A DNA stretch of 64,000 nucleotides from Pseudoxanthomonas helianthi (GCF_017939625.1 NZ_JAGKTC010000002.1:186629-250628); one strand, 5' to 3'; shown: positions 1 through 8,651, counted from the first letter of the stretch. Program-made: numbers and translations. The notes: generated by a model not told the origin, from the sequence alone.

Positions 1-137
1 TCCGCGACGCCGTCGCCACCGGTCGCCTGGTGGCGCTGGACACGCCCTTCCTCGACCTGCGCCGTAAGCTGTCGCTGCTGGTGCATCGCCGCCGCTACCG
101 CGGCGCGGTGCTGGACGCCTTCCTGCGCACGGTCTGA
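1..137 (+). CDS. LysR-type transcriptional regulator, C-terminal fragment
   Basis: Only the last 44 codons are in the window, read from position 3 to a TGA at 135-137. The tail includes GRLVALDTPFLDLRRKLSLL followed by a basic HRRRYRG stretch and ends in DAFLRTV. This resembles the end of the effector-binding domain of LysR-family regulators of the CysB-like group, where a helix after the last beta strand carries such a basic segment. The helix-turn-helix half lies outside the window, so family assignment rests on a short stretch and the regulated genes are unknown. It is co-directional with glyA, whose start is 96 bp downstream; a GGCCGG-TTTT-CCGGCC hairpin at 184-199 lies in that gap and has no T-run. 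Confidence 0.55.
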   Translation, partial: RDAVATGRLVALDTPFLDLRRKLSLLVHRRRYRGAVLDAFLRTV

Positions 138-233
138 ACGCACGGCCCAAGGCGGCTGCAGGGGCTACAATCGACGGGTCGAAGGCCGGTTTTCCGGCCG
201 TTCCCATCTTTACCCCCATCCTCTGGAGAACCG

Positions 234-1502
234 ATGTTCCCGCGCGACGCCCGCATTGAAGGTTACGACCCCGAACTGGCCCAGGCCATCGCCGACGAAG
301 CCAAGCGCCAGGAAGACCACGTCGAGCTGATCGCCAGCGAGAACTACGCCAGCCCGCGCGTGCTGGAAGCGCAGGGCAGCGCGCTGACCAACAAGTACGC
401 CGAAGGCTATCCGGGCAAGCGCTATTACGGCGGCTGCGAATACGTCGACATCGCCGAGCAACTGGCCATCGACCGGGTGAAGCAGCTGTTTGGCGCCGAC
501 TACGGCAACGTGCAGCCGCACAGCGGTTCGCAGGCCAACCAGGCGGTCTACTTCGCCCTGCTGCAACCCGGCGACACCATCCTCGGCATGTCGCTGGCCC
601 ATGGCGGCCACCTGACCCACGGCGCCAAGGTCAATGCCTCCGGCAAGCTGTTCAACGCCGTGCAGTACGGCGTCAACGACGACGGTTTGATCGACTACGA
701 CGAAGTCGAGAAGCTCGCGCTGGAACACAAGCCGAAGATGGTCGTGGCCGGCTTCAGCGCGTATTCGCAGCAGATCGACTGGGCGCGCTTCCGCGCCATC
801 GCCGACAAGATCGGCGCGTACCTGTTCGTCGACATGGCCCACGTCGCCGGCCTGGTCGCCGCCGGCGCCTATCCGAACCCGCTGCCGCACGCGCATGTGG
901 TCACCAGCACCACGCACAAGACCCTGCGTGGCCCGCGCGGCGGCATCATCGTCTCGAGCAAGCAGGGTGCGGGCGAGCAGTTCGACGACATCACCAAGAA
1001 GCTGCAGAGCATCGTGTTCCCCGGCATCCAGGGCGGTCCGCTGATGCACGTGATCGCGGCGAAGGCGGTGGCGTTCAAGGAAGCGCTGGAGCCGGAGTTC
1101 AAGGAATACCAGCAGCAGGTGGTGAAGAACGCCCAGGCGATGGCCAAGACGCTGATCGCGCGCGGCTACAAGATCGTTTCCGGCGGCACCCAGAACCACC
1201 TGATGCTGATCGACCTGATCGGCAAGTCGGTGACCGGCAAGGAGGCGGAAGCGGCGCTGGGCAAGGCCCACATCACCGTCAACAAGAACGCGGTGCCGAA
1301 CGATCCGCAGAAGCCCTTCGTCACCTCGGGCCTGCGCATCGGCACGCCGGCGGTGACCACGCGCGGCTACAGGGAGCCCGATTGCGTCGCACTGGCAGAG
1401 TGGATCGCCGACGTGCTCGACAACCCGAACGACGAGAACGTCATCGCCGGGGTGCGCGAGAACGTGACCAAGCAGTGCCGGCAGTTCCCGGTCTACGGAT
1501 AA
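234..1502 (+). CDS. glyA: Serine hydroxymethyltransferase
   Basis: PLP enzyme that interconverts serine and glycine while charging tetrahydrofolate with a one-carbon unit, in the cytosol. The 422-aa length fits the family (E. coli GlyA is 417 aa). The N-terminus shows the typical [20 protein letters not shown] and [15 protein letters not shown] blocks, and the PLP-binding lysine is K229 in [14 protein letters not shown]. The ATG at 234 follows a GGAG at about 224-227. nrdR begins 9 bp after the stop, so the two probably share a transcript, linking one-carbon supply with control of deoxynucleotide synthesis. A long antisense reading frame over this gene is a GC-bias shadow. Confidence 0.98.
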   Translation: MFPRDARIEGYDPELAQAIADEAKRQEDHVELIASENYASPRVLEAQGSALTNKYAEGYPGKRYYGGCEYVDIAEQLAIDRVKQLFGADYGNVQPHSGSQANQAVYFALLQPGDTILGMSLAHGGHLTHGAKVNASGKLFNAVQYGVNDDGLIDYDEVEKLALEHKPKMVVAGFSAYSQQIDWARFRAIADKIGAYLFVDMAHVAGLVAAGAYPNPLPHAHVVTSTTHKTLRGPRGGIIVSSKQGAGEQFDDITKKLQSIVFPGIQGGPLMHVIAAKAVAFKEALEPEFKEYQQQVVKNAQAMAKTLIARGYKIVSGGTQNHLMLIDLIGKSVTGKEAEAALGKAHITVNKNAVPNDPQKPFVTSGLRIGTPAVTTRGYREPDCVALAEWIADVLDNPNDENVIAGVRENVTKQCRQFPVYG

Positions 1503-1511
1503 GCCGGTTCG

Positions 1512-2036
1512 ATGCACTGCCCGTTTTGCCAGCACACTGACACCAAGGTCATCGACTCGCGCGCGTCGGAAGACGGCGCGACGATCCGTCGCCGTCGCGA
1601 GTGCGAGGCTTGCGGCGAGCGCTTCAGCACGCTGGAGACCATCGAAATCAAGTTGCCGGCGATCATCAAGAGCGATGGCCGCCGCGACACCTTCGACGCG
1701 CGCAAGCTGCGCGCGGGTTTCGACAAGGCGCTGCAGAAGCGCCCGGTATCGGAAGAGCAGATCGAGGCGGCAGTGCGCGCGGTGGTGCACCAGATGCGCA
1801 TGAGCGGCGAACGCGAGCTGCCGTCGCGGCGCATCGGAGAGTTCGTGATGGGCGAGCTGCGCAAGCTCGACCATGTCGGTTACGTGCGTTTCGCCTCGGT
1901 GTACCGCAGCTTCGAGGACGTGGCCGATTTCCGCGAGGAAATCGAGAAGCTGGAACGCGACCTGCCCACGGCGAACGGCCAGCTGCCGCTGCTGGGTGCC
2001 GACGTGGTGCCGATCGATCGCAACAAGAAGCGCTGA
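1512..2036 (+). CDS. nrdR: Transcriptional repressor NrdR
   Basis: Zinc-ribbon and ATP-cone repressor of ribonucleotide reductase genes; it senses ATP/dATP and binds NrdR boxes. Seen here: the zinc ribbon with C3/C6 (MHCPFC) and C31/C34 (CEACGERF), the RRRREC stretch between them, and an ATP-cone region from about residue 49 to 139 ([23 protein letters not shown]). Length 174 aa, slightly longer than the roughly 150 aa common in the family because of a C-terminal tail ([17 protein letters not shown]). It follows glyA by 9 bp, as in many proteobacteria. No nrd structural gene is in the window. Confidence 0.97.
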   Translation: MHCPFCQHTDTKVIDSRASEDGATIRRRRECEACGERFSTLETIEIKLPAIIKSDGRRDTFDARKLRAGFDKALQKRPVSEEQIEAAVRAVVHQMRMSGERELPSRRIGEFVMGELRKLDHVGYVRFASVYRSFEDVADFREEIEKLERDLPTANGQLPLLGADVVPIDRNKKR

Positions 2037-2047
2037 CGCGCGCTTTT

Positions 2048-2207
2048 CCTTCTCCCACCGGGAGAAGAGCCTGCCCCCGCCAAGGCGGGGGTGCCCGCAG
2101 GGCGGATGAGGGCGGAAGCCATCGTGCGCCAGAACCTTGCGTAAGCGCTTGAGAGTTTCTTCCCTCATCCGGCGCGACGCGCCACCTTCTCCCGGTGGGA
2201 GAAGGGA
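2048..2207. repeat. Composite intergenic inverted repeat between nrdR and ribD
   Basis: Outer arms CTTCTCCCACCGGGAGAAG (about 2050-2068) and CTTCTCCCGGTGGGAGAAGG (about 2186-2205) are each self-complementary and also complement one another; a GC-rich CCCCCGCC/GGCGGGGG hairpin sits inside the left half. No coding potential. It resembles the palindromic dispersed elements of xanthomonad intergenic regions. It may act as a terminator or transcript-end stabiliser for nrdR, but there is no clear T-run. Confidence 0.6.
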
Positions 2208-2222
2208 AACCGGAGTTGCTTC

Positions 2223-3323
2223 GTGTCGAATCCCGTATTCACCGCCACCGACCACCTGCTGATGGCGCGCGCGTTGCGCCTGGCCGAACGCGGCGCTTAT
2301 ACGACACGGCCGAACCCGATGGTCGGCTGCGTCATCGCCAGGGAAGGGCAGGTCGTCGGCGAGGGCTGGCACCAGCGCAAGGGCGGGCCGCACGCGGAAG
2401 TGTTCGCACTGCAGGCCGCGGGCGAACAGGCGCGCGGCGCCACTGCCTACGTCACCCTGGAGCCCTGCGCGCACACCGGCAGCACCGGGCCGTGCGCGGA
2501 TGCGCTGATCGCGGCCGGCGTGACGAAGGTGGTGGCTGCGATGCGCGACCCGTTTCCGCAGGTCGACGGCGCCGGCTTCGACAAGCTGCGTGCCGCGGGT
2601 GTCGAAGTACAGTCCGGCCTGATGGAGGCGCAGGCACGGCAGCTCAACCGCGGTTTCCTGTCGCGGATCGAGCGCGGGCGGCCGTGGCTACGCGTCAAGC
2701 TGGGCACCAGCCTCGACGGGCGCACCGCGATGGCCAACGGCGAATCGAAATGGATCACCGGCGAGGCCTCGCGCCGCGACGTGCAGCGCTGGCGCGCGCG
2801 CAGCGGCGCGATCCTGACCGGCGCGAACACGGTGCTGGCCGACGATCCTTCGCTGACCGTGCGCCTGGAGGACGCCAGCGAATTCGTCCCGCCGCTGCGC
2901 GTGGTGCTGGACCCCGGCCTCGCCACCATCGCGCGCGGCCGCGTACGCGAAGGCGATGCGCCAACGCTTTACCTGCACGCGCCCGACGCCAAGCCGCCCC
3001 GCGAGCTCGCCGCCCAGCGCGCCGCAGTGGACGTGCGCGAAGGCCGCTTCGACCTGCTCGCGGTGCTGGCCCTGCTGGCCCGGCGGGAAATCAACGAGGT
3101 GCAGGTGGAAGCAGGCGCCACGCTGGCGGGCGCCTTCCTCGCCGCCGGCCTGGTCGACGAGCTGCTGCTGTACGTTGCGCCGACGCTGCTGGGCGATGGC
3201 GCGCGTCCGCTGTTCTCCGGACTGGGCATCGAGGCGATGGCGCAGCGCACGCGGTTGCAGGTCGTCGAATCGCGTAGCGTCGGCGAAGACCAGCGCTTGT
3301 TGCTGCGTCCCGTTGCGGGGTGA
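2223..3323 (+). CDS. ribD: Bifunctional diaminohydroxyphosphoribosylaminopyrimidine deaminase / 5-amino-6-(5-phosphoribosylamino)uracil reductase
   Basis: Catalyses the second and third steps of riboflavin synthesis: deamination of the pyrimidine, then NADPH reduction of the ribosyl chain. The N-terminal deaminase half carries the zinc site H57-A-E59 and PC82...C91 (EPCAHTGSTGPCADAL). The C-terminal half starts near RPWLRVKLGTSLDGRTA and holds the reductase motifs (GESKWITG, RSGAILTGANTVLADDPSL). Length 366 aa is normal. The start is a GTG at 2223, directly at the conserved MSNPVFTATDHLLMARALRLA-type N-terminus. It lies upstream of the FMN riboswitch, so its own transcription is probably not under that riboswitch. 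Confidence 0.97.
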   Translation: MSNPVFTATDHLLMARALRLAERGAYTTRPNPMVGCVIAREGQVVGEGWHQRKGGPHAEVFALQAAGEQARGATAYVTLEPCAHTGSTGPCADALIAAGVTKVVAAMRDPFPQVDGAGFDKLRAAGVEVQSGLMEAQARQLNRGFLSRIERGRPWLRVKLGTSLDGRTAMANGESKWITGEASRRDVQRWRARSGAILTGANTVLADDPSLTVRLEDASEFVPPLRVVLDPGLATIARGRVREGDAPTLYLHAPDAKPPRELAAQRAAVDVREGRFDLLAVLALLARREINEVQVEAGATLAGAFLAAGLVDELLLYVAPTLLGDGARPLFSGLGIEAMAQRTRLQVVESRSVGEDQRLLLRPVAG

Positions 3324-3327
3324 CGGC

Positions 3328-4122
3328 ATGGCGAGCTTCAAGGACCATTTCTCCCAAGTCGCCGGCGCCTATGCGCAATGGCGTCCGACCTATCCGGACG
3401 CATTGTTCGACGCGCTGGCGGCCGTGATACCGGCGAACGCACTGGTGTGGGAACCCGGCTGCGGCAGCGGGCAGGCGACGCGCGGACTCGCATCGCGGTT
3501 CGCGACGGTTTACGCCACCGATCCCAGCGCCGCACAGATCGAGCAGCACTGGGCGACGCAAGCACAGAGGGACAATGTGCGCGTGGCCGTCGAAGCTGGC
3601 GAGGCGACCGCGTTGCCGGATGCCAGCATCGACCTCGTCGCCGTCGCTCAGGCGTTGCACTGGTTCGACCGCACGCGTTTCTTCGCCGAGTGCGAACGTG
3701 TGCTCCGCCCCGGCGGCGTGCTGGCCGCCTGGACCTACCAGGACATCGTGTTCGGCGACGACCTGTACGAGGCCGCGGAGGCATTCCGCGCCGACATCGA
3801 CCCGTACTGGCCACCCGAGCGCACCGACGTGGACCTGGGCTACGGCGACTACGCGTGGCCGTTCGACGCGCTGCCGACGCCGCGCCTGTGGCTGACCGCG
3901 CAATGGACCTTGCCGCAATTGCTGGGCTACCTCGGCAGCCTGTCGGCCACCGCGTCCCGCCGCAACGCCACCGGCCAGGACCCGGTTGCCGCGCACGCGG
4001 AGGCGTTCGCCGCGGCCTGGGGCGACCCCGGGCAGACCCGCGCCTTGCGCTGGCCGCTGGTCCTGCACCTGCGCCGCAAGCCCCTGAATGCCGCTGGCGG
4101 AACGATCCATCCGGCCGGCTGA
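3328..4122 (+). CDS. Class I SAM-dependent methyltransferase
   Basis: 264-aa protein beginning FKDHFSQVAGAYAQWRPTYPDALFDAL, a start typical of UbiE/SmtA-like small-molecule methyltransferases. SAM-binding motif I is WEPGCGSGQATRGLA (about residues 42-56); motif II acid is in YATDPSAAQIEQ; a post-motif IDLVAVAQALHWFD and a VLRPGGVLAAW block follow. The substrate cannot be told from the sequence. The ATG at 3328 is 4 bp after the ribD stop, so the two are probably cotranscribed; an upstream in-frame extension overlaps ribD and is not credible. No sign that it takes part in riboflavin synthesis beyond its position. Confidence 0.88.
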   Translation: MASFKDHFSQVAGAYAQWRPTYPDALFDALAAVIPANALVWEPGCGSGQATRGLASRFATVYATDPSAAQIEQHWATQAQRDNVRVAVEAGEATALPDASIDLVAVAQALHWFDRTRFFAECERVLRPGGVLAAWTYQDIVFGDDLYEAAEAFRADIDPYWPPERTDVDLGYGDYAWPFDALPTPRLWLTAQWTLPQLLGYLGSLSATASRRNATGQDPVAAHAEAFAAAWGDPGQTRALRWPLVLHLRRKPLNAAGGTIHPAG

Positions 4123-4179
4123 TCGGGCCGCGGGTGCTAGAATTCAGCCGCCGGTTTGCCGGCAAACCACCACAGCAGC

Positions 4180-4545
4180 GTCTTCAGGGCGGGGTGAGAT
4201 TCCCCACCGGCGGTAGGCTCTTCGGAGCGAGCCCGCGAGCGCTTCCGATCGCATCGATGCATCGGGAGGTCAGCAGATCCGGTCGAATGCCGGAGCCGAC
4301 GGTTGGGAGTTGCTGGTTGGGTTGGACGGTTTGCGACGACGAGGTCGCAAAGGCTGCGAGGCCAGGAAGAGCGAAGGAGCGTATGTCGATACGCGACTGA
4401 GCGATGACGCCGGATCGCAGCCTTTGTGGCCTTGGCCCGCAGGGTTGCGAAGCAACGCGAACCGTCCAACCCAACCAGCAAGTCCCTAAAGTCCGGATGA
4501 AAGAAGACAGCCTCGCGCGGCCCTCGGCCGTGCGCGCGCTTTCGT
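4180..4545 (+). promoter_or_regulatory. FMN riboswitch (RFN element) with a long inserted hairpin, leader of ribE
   Basis: The conserved aptamer pieces are present in order: TTCAGGGCGGGGTGAGATTC (4182-4201), CCCACCGGCGGTAG (4202-4215), GAGCCCGCGAGCGC (about 4229-4242), GGTCAGCAGATCCGGT (4268-4283), GCCGGAGCCGACGGT (about 4289-4303) and TAAAGTCCGGATGAAAGAAG (4487-4506). The last two blocks are usually almost adjacent, but here they are about 185 nt apart, held together by a 26-bp stem (4310-4335 with 4456-4481, one mismatch). A GC-rich hairpin at about 4512-4539 follows and could be the expression platform. When FMN is bound, ribE and the genes behind it are expected to be repressed. Confidence 0.93.
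4310..4481. repeat. 172-nt palindromic insertion inside the FMN riboswitch
   Basis: Outer arms 4310-4335 and 4456-4481 pair over 25 of 26 positions (left arm TTGCTGGTTGGGTTGGACGG..., right arm ends AACCCAACCAGCAA). Inside are an 11-bp stem CAAAGGCTGCG (4348-4358) with CGCAGCCTTTG (4416-4426), a GCGTA-TGTCGA-TACGC hairpin (4379-4394) and a GTTGC-GAA-GCAAC hairpin (4444-4456). There is no open reading frame of note. It could be a mobile palindromic element or an extended natural helix; no second copy was seen in the window. Confidence 0.75.
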
Positions 4546-4590
4546 CCTGTCCGTTGCGTCAGCCATGCGTACACGCGAAGAGACAGGACC

Positions 4591-5193
4591 ATGTTCACCG
4601 GAATCATCGAAGGCGTCGGCAAGCTGGCCGCGCGGGAAGACCGCGGCGGCGATGCGCGCTTCACGTTCGAAGTCGGCAGCCTGCCGTTCGACAACGTCCA
4701 GCTCGGCGAAAGTATCGCGGTCAACGGCGTGTGCCTGACCGTGGTCGAATTCGATGCGGCCGGTTTCCAGGCCGACGCGTCGAACGAGACCCTGTCGCTG
4801 ACCACGCTCGGCGCATTGCCGATCGGCGCTGCGCTGAACCTGGAACGGGCGATGCGGCCGAGCGACCGTCTCGGCGGCCACCTGGTCAGCGGCCATGTCG
4901 ACGGCATCGGTCGCGTGCTTTCGATACACGACGACGCGCGTGCGCAGCGCTGGCGCTTCGCCGCGCCGGCCGCGTTGCTGAAGTACATCGCGAAGAAGGG
5001 TTCGATCTGCGTCGATGGGGTCAGCCTGACCGTCAACGAGGTCGACGGCGAGGGCTTCGAAGTCGCGTTGATCCCGCACACGGTCGCGCACACGCGCTTC
5101 GCCGAAACGAACGTGAGCGACGCGGTGAACCTCGAGATCGACCTGGTCGCGCGCTATGTCGAGCGCCTGCTCGGCGAAAGGAGCGGCGCATGA
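4591..5193 (+). CDS. ribE: Riboflavin synthase, alpha subunit
   Basis: Dismutates two 6,7-dimethyl-8-ribityllumazine molecules to riboflavin plus the pyrimidine precursor. The 200-aa protein has the classic N-terminus MFTGIIEGVG and two lumazine-binding barrels formed by duplication: compare GESIAVNGVCLTV in the first half with KGSICVDGVSLTV in the second, each followed by a D/E-x-x-G-F segment. It is the first gene after the FMN riboswitch. Its stop overlaps the next start (ATGA at 5190-5193), so ribE and ribBX are translationally coupled. Confidence 0.97.
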   Translation: MFTGIIEGVGKLAAREDRGGDARFTFEVGSLPFDNVQLGESIAVNGVCLTVVEFDAAGFQADASNETLSLTTLGALPIGAALNLERAMRPSDRLGGHLVSGHVDGIGRVLSIHDDARAQRWRFAAPAALLKYIAKKGSICVDGVSLTVNEVDGEGFEVALIPHTVAHTRFAETNVSDAVNLEIDLVARYVERLLGERSGA

Positions 5194-6299
5194 GCTTCGC
5201 GACCATTCCCGAGCTGCTGGAAGAAATCCGCAACGGCCGCATGGTCGTCGTCGTCGACGACGAGGACCGCGAGAACGAAGGCGACCTGATCATGGCCGCC
5301 GAACTGGTCAAGCCGACCGACATCAATTTCATGGTCACCCACGCGCGCGGGCTGGTGTGCCTGGCGATCAATCGCGAGCGCGCCGGCCAGCTTGGGCTGG
5401 CACCGATGGTGCGCAACAACACCGCGCAGTTCCAGACCAACTTCACCGTCAGCATCGAAGCGGCCGAGGGTGTGACCACCGGCATTTCCGCCTACGATCG
5501 CGCGCACACCATCCGCACCGCGGTGAAGCCCGACGCGAAGCCATCGGACCTGTCGCAACCCGGCCACATCTTCCCGCTGATCGCCCAGCCGGGCGGCGTG
5601 CTGACCCGCGCCGGCCATACCGAAGCCGCGGCCGACCTGGCGATGCTCGCCGGTTTCGAACCCGCCGGCGTGCTGGTCGAAGTGCTGAACGCCGACGGCA
5701 GCATGGCGCGGCGGCCGCAATTGGAAGTGTTCGCGCGCGAGCACGGGCTGAAGATGGGTTCCATCGCCGACCTGATCGCCTACCGACTCGCCACCGAGCA
5801 CACCGTCGAGCGCATCGACGAGCGTGCCATCGACACCGAATTCGGTCCGTTCCGGCTGATCACCTACCGCGACCGCATCGCCCACGACCTGCACTTCGCC
5901 CTCGTCCGCGGTACGCCAGACGCGACAACTCCGACCCTGGTGCGCGTGCAGGTCGAGAACCCGCTGGCCGACCTGCTGCACTGGCGCCGCGACGATTTCG
6001 GCGTGGCCGCGACCGACGCTCTGCGCGCCATTGCTGCCGAAGGCCAGGGCGTGTTCGTCGTCCTGTCCGAGCCGCGCGACAGCGAGTCGTTGCTGGCCCG
6101 GTTGCGCGCGGAGCCGGTCAAGGCTGCCAACGCCAAGGACGTCGGCCAGTGGCGGCGCAACGGCGCCGGCGCGCAGATCCTCGCCGACCTCGGCCTCGGC
6201 AAGCTGCGCGTGCTGGGTACGCCGCGCCGGCAGGTCGGCCTGGGCGGGTTCGGGCTGGACGTGGTCGAATACCTCGATCCGAAACACCTCTCCCTTTGA
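5190..6299 (+). CDS. ribB: 3,4-dihydroxy-2-butanone 4-phosphate synthase with degenerate GTP cyclohydrolase II-like domain (RibBX type)
   Basis: Residues 1 to about 200 are a complete Rib[19 protein letters not shown] (about 23-40), [13 protein letters not shown], and the [12 protein letters not shown] block that carries active-site residues. It makes the four-carbon precursor from ribulose 5-phosphate. The C-terminal region (about 205-369) has the RibA fold ([32 protein letters not shown]-like end) but lacks the three zinc cysteines and the catalytic block of GTP cyclohydrolase II; at that place it reads [21 protein letters not shown]. It is therefore expected to have RibB but not RibA activity, and a separate ribA should exist elsewhere. 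ATGA overlap with ribE; 369 aa. Confidence 0.94.
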   Translation: MSFATIPELLEEIRNGRMVVVVDDEDRENEGDLIMAAELVKPTDINFMVTHARGLVCLAINRERAGQLGLAPMVRNNTAQFQTNFTVSIEAAEGVTTGISAYDRAHTIRTAVKPDAKPSDLSQPGHIFPLIAQPGGVLTRAGHTEAAADLAMLAGFEPAGVLVEVLNADGSMARRPQLEVFAREHGLKMGSIADLIAYRLATEHTVERIDERAIDTEFGPFRLITYRDRIAHDLHFALVRGTPDATTPTLVRVQVENPLADLLHWRRDDFGVAATDALRAIAAEGQGVFVVLSEPRDSESLLARLRAEPVKAANAKDVGQWRRNGAGAQILADLGLGKLRVLGTPRRQVGLGGFGLDVVEYLDPKHLSL

Positions 6300-6424
6300 C
6301 CAAGCGCCTCCCCCTTTGAAAAAGGGGGACTGAGGGGGATTTGCTTTTCGACCGCCGCCGCGCAAATCCCCCGTCGCCCGCACAGCGGGCGTCCGCCCCC
6401 TTTGCAAAGGGGGCAATGCCCGTC
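6300..6424. repeat. Intergenic inverted-repeat cluster between ribBX and ribH
   Basis: Three nested palindromes: CCCCCTTT-GAAA-AAGGGGG (about 6310-6329), GGGGGATTTG (about 6333-6342) with CAAATCCCCC (about 6362-6371), and CCCCCTTTGCAAAGGGGG (about 6395-6413). No coding potential. The first and last are T-poor outside the stem, so termination is uncertain; the element looks like one of the dispersed xanthomonad repeats and lies inside the likely rib transcript. Confidence 0.6.
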
Positions 6425-6467
6425 CCCGGCGGGTTAAACTCCCATCCCCTCAAGGATCCTGCCTGCC

Positions 6468-6935
6468 ATGTCCCATTACGAAGGCGGCCTCAACGCCGCC
6501 GAAGGCGCGCGTTTCGCCATCATCGCCAGCCGCTGGAACGCCCGCATCGCCGACACGCTGGTCGCCGGCGCGCGTGCCAGCCTGGCCGGCAACGGCGTGG
6601 CCGACGACGCGGTGGACGTGGTACGCGTGCCCGGGGCATGGGAAATCCCGGTCGCCGCCGCCAAGCTGGCCGCGAGCGGTCGTTACGCGGCGATCGTCGC
6701 CCTGGGTTGCGTGATCCGCGGCGACACCCGCCATTACGAACACGTCGCCGACGGCTGTGCAGAAGGCCTGATGCGCGTGGCCCTGGATTTCGGCGTGCCC
6801 GTGCTCAACGGCGTGCTCGCGGTCGAAGACGTCGAGGACGCGGAGAAGCGCGCCGGCGGCAGCCACGGCAACAAGGGCGAGGAAGCCGCGCTCGCCGCCA
6901 TCGAAATGGCCAGCCTGTTGGAGCAGTTGCCATGA
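6468..6935 (+). CDS. ribH: 6,7-dimethyl-8-ribityllumazine synthase
   Basis: Condenses the RibD/phosphatase product with dihydroxybutanone phosphate to give lumazine, the substrate of RibE. The 155-aa sequence shows [20 protein letters not shown], the loop [11 protein letters not shown] and the catalytic histidine H89 in [17 protein letters not shown], followed by [11 protein letters not shown]. Typical length for the family. It follows a repeat-filled gap of about 170 bp after ribBX, and its stop overlaps the nusB start (ATGA at 6932-6935), so both are likely on the riboswitch-controlled transcript unless the repeats terminate it. Confidence 0.97.
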   Translation: MSHYEGGLNAAEGARFAIIASRWNARIADTLVAGARASLAGNGVADDAVDVVRVPGAWEIPVAAAKLAASGRYAAIVALGCVIRGDTRHYEHVADGCAEGLMRVALDFGVPVLNGVLAVEDVEDAEKRAGGSHGNKGEEAALAAIEMASLLEQLP

Positions 6936-7396
6936 ACAAGCCGCACCGCAACCGCGACGGTATCGACCCGGTGCTGCGCGCCCGCGCGCGTCGCCGCGCC
7001 CTGCAGGCGGTGTACGCGTGGCAGGTGTCCGGCGGCAACGCGCAGCAGGTCATCGCCCAGTTCGCCCACGAGCAGGCGCACGAAGTCGCGGACCTCGAGT
7101 ATTTCGAAGACCTGGTGCGCGGCGTGATGCAGCATCGCGCGCAGCTGGACGAGGCGTTGCAGCCGTACCTCGACCGCACGGTGGAGGAAATCGACCAGAT
7201 CGAACGCGCCGTGCTGCGCATCGCCGCCTACGAGCTGCTGCACCGTATCGACGTGCCGTATCGCGTGGTGCTGAACGAGGCCATCGAGACTTCGAAGCGT
7301 TTCGGCGCCGAACACGGCCACACCTACGTCAACGGCGTGCTGGATCGCGCGGCGTTGGAGTGGCGTGCGGCGGAGACGGGCGCGGGCAAGCGCTGA
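6932..7396 (+). CDS. nusB: Transcription antitermination factor NusB
   Basis: 154-aa all-helical RNA-binding factor of the rRNA antitermination complex (with NusE/S10 at boxA). Diagnostic segments: [17 protein letters not shown] near the N-terminus, [55 protein letters not shown] and the C-terminal [10 protein letters not shown]. The gene order ribH-nusB-thiL is widely conserved in proteobacteria. Start overlaps the ribH stop by 4 nt, indicating coupled translation. Confidence 0.97.
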   Translation: MNKPHRNRDGIDPVLRARARRRALQAVYAWQVSGGNAQQVIAQFAHEQAHEVADLEYFEDLVRGVMQHRAQLDEALQPYLDRTVEEIDQIERAVLRIAAYELLHRIDVPYRVVLNEAIETSKRFGAEHGHTYVNGVLDRAALEWRAAETGAGKR

Positions 7397-7402
7397 ATTT
7401 TC

Positions 7403-7531
7403 ATCGTCATTCCCGCGAAGGCGGGAATCGCTCTCTGGTCGGATTGCGAGCGACCGTCCGAAGAGCGAAAAGCAGGAGCGATGACCCGACATTCGTCGGT
7501 TGAAGGCCCCCGCCTTCGCGGGAATGACGAG
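7403..7531. repeat. Inverted repeat between nusB and thiL
   Basis: Arms CGTCATTCCCGCGAAGGCGG (from about 7405) and CCGCCTTCGCGGGAATGACG (to about 7530) are reverse complements, separated by about 80 bp without coding signal. The GTCATTCCCGCGAAGGCGGGAAT motif is a common dispersed element in proteobacterial genomes. A diverged relative lies at 12756-12855. Confidence 0.75.
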
Positions 7532-7538
7532 TAAACAG

Positions 7539-8483
7539 ATGTCCATCGGCGAATTCGACCTGATCGACCGCATCCGCGCCCGCGCGACCACGCGCGACGA
7601 CGTGGTGCTCGGCATCGGCGACGATGCGGCGATCCTGGAACCGCCGCCCGGCAAGCAACTGGTCGTCACCGCCGACACGCTCAATGCTGGCGTGCATTTC
7701 CCCGAGGCTACCCGTGCCGAAGACATCGGCTGGAAAACGCTGGCGGTCAACCTGTCCGATCTTGCTGCGATGGGCGCGCAACCGGCGTGGTGCACGCTGT
7801 CGCTGTCGCTGCCCGGATCCGACCCGAAGTGGCTGGATGGCTTTCTCGACGGCTTCCTCGAACTCGCCTCACGGCACGGTATCGCCATAGTCGGCGGCGA
7901 CACCACGCGCGGCCCGCTATCGCTAGGCGTGACCGCGATGGGTTTCGTCGAACCCGGCCGTGCGCTACGCCGCGACGGCGCGCGGGTTGGCGACGATATC
8001 TGGGTCACCGGCGCGCTGGGCGATGCGGCGGCGGCATTGCAATCGCTGTTCGCTGGTGCCGCGCTGGATCGTACGTTGCGTGCGCGACTGGACCGGCCGA
8101 CGCCACGCGTCGAAGCCGGCCGGCGCCTCGTTGGCCTGGCGAACGCCTGCATCGACGTGTCCGATGGATTGCTCGCGGATCTTGGCCACATCTGCGCGCG
8201 CAGCAATGTAGGCGCGGAGATCGGACTGGATGCCTTGCCCGCATCTCCTGCGCTGCAACGCTTCTCGCCGGCGATGCGCCAAGCCTGGCAAGCGGCGGGA
8301 GGCGACGATTACGAACTATGCTTCACCGCCCGGCAGGAATTGCGGGATGAAATCGCAGCGGCAATGGGCGGAGTCGCTGTGACACGCATCGGAAGCATCG
8401 TCACCGGGCAAGGCGTGCGGGCCCTGGATGCCGATGGCAACGAATGGCGTCCCCCCCGCACCGGATACACGCATTTCGAGTAA
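7539..8483 (+). CDS. thiL: Thiamine-monophosphate kinase
   Basis: Phosphorylates thiamine monophosphate to the active cofactor thiamine diphosphate. PurM-like fold: EFDLIDRIR at the N-terminus, the metal/ATP segment GIGDDAAIL (about residues 25-33), TADTLNAGVHFP, WKTLAVNLSDLAAMGAQP, GGDTTRGPLSLGVTAMG, and CIDVSDGLLADLGHI with GGDDYELCFT in the second half. Length 314 aa. The ATG at 7539 matches the conserved start; the in-frame extension back to 7500 is repeat sequence. In many genomes pgpA follows thiL; here the next gene is unrelated and on the other strand. Confidence 0.96.
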   Translation: MSIGEFDLIDRIRARATTRDDVVLGIGDDAAILEPPPGKQLVVTADTLNAGVHFPEATRAEDIGWKTLAVNLSDLAAMGAQPAWCTLSLSLPGSDPKWLDGFLDGFLELASRHGIAIVGGDTTRGPLSLGVTAMGFVEPGRALRRDGARVGDDIWVTGALGDAAAALQSLFAGAALDRTLRARLDRPTPRVEAGRRLVGLANACIDVSDGLLADLGHICARSNVGAEIGLDALPASPALQRFSPAMRQAWQAAGGDDYELCFTARQELRDEIAAAMGGVAVTRIGSIVTGQGVRALDADGNEWRPPRTGYTHFE

Positions 8484-8490
8484 AACCCGG

Positions 8491-8643
8491 CGTGGGAGCG
8501 ACGTCAGTCGCGAAAACCCGAAGCGAGACCGTTCAGGTATCCAAAAGCACCGGCAAAGGATGTCGTCGGAGAATGCTTCTTCGGAGGACTTCCAGTTGCA
8601 CGAAGTTTCAAGGCTTCGAATTCGCGACTGACGTCGCTCCCAC
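8491..8643. repeat. GTGGGAGCGACGT-type inverted repeat after thiL
   Basis: Left arm CGTGGGAGCGACGTCAGTCG (8491-8510, continuing CGAA) and right arm TTCGCGACTGACGTCGCTCC (8621-8640, continuing CAC) are complementary, with about 100 bp of non-coding sequence between. Same family as the elements at 14519, 36972, 38109, 38782 and 59569. Confidence 0.8.
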
Positions 8644-8651
8644 GTCGGGCA

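Noticed and set aside
210-2474. 754-aa minus-strand open reading frame across glyA, nrdR and ribD
   Set aside because: It runs antisense to three well-identified genes and through an intergenic repeat, with Arg/Ala/His-rich composition and no recognisable domain; a GC-bias shadow.
2956-3327. Long N-terminal extension of the methyltransferase gene
   Set aside because: The extension lies in another frame of ribD; the methyltransferase fold begins at the ATG at 3328.
4404-5189. N-terminal extension of ribBX back into the riboswitch
   Set aside because: It crosses the riboswitch and overlaps ribE in another frame; the conserved RibB start and ATGA coupling put the start at 5190.
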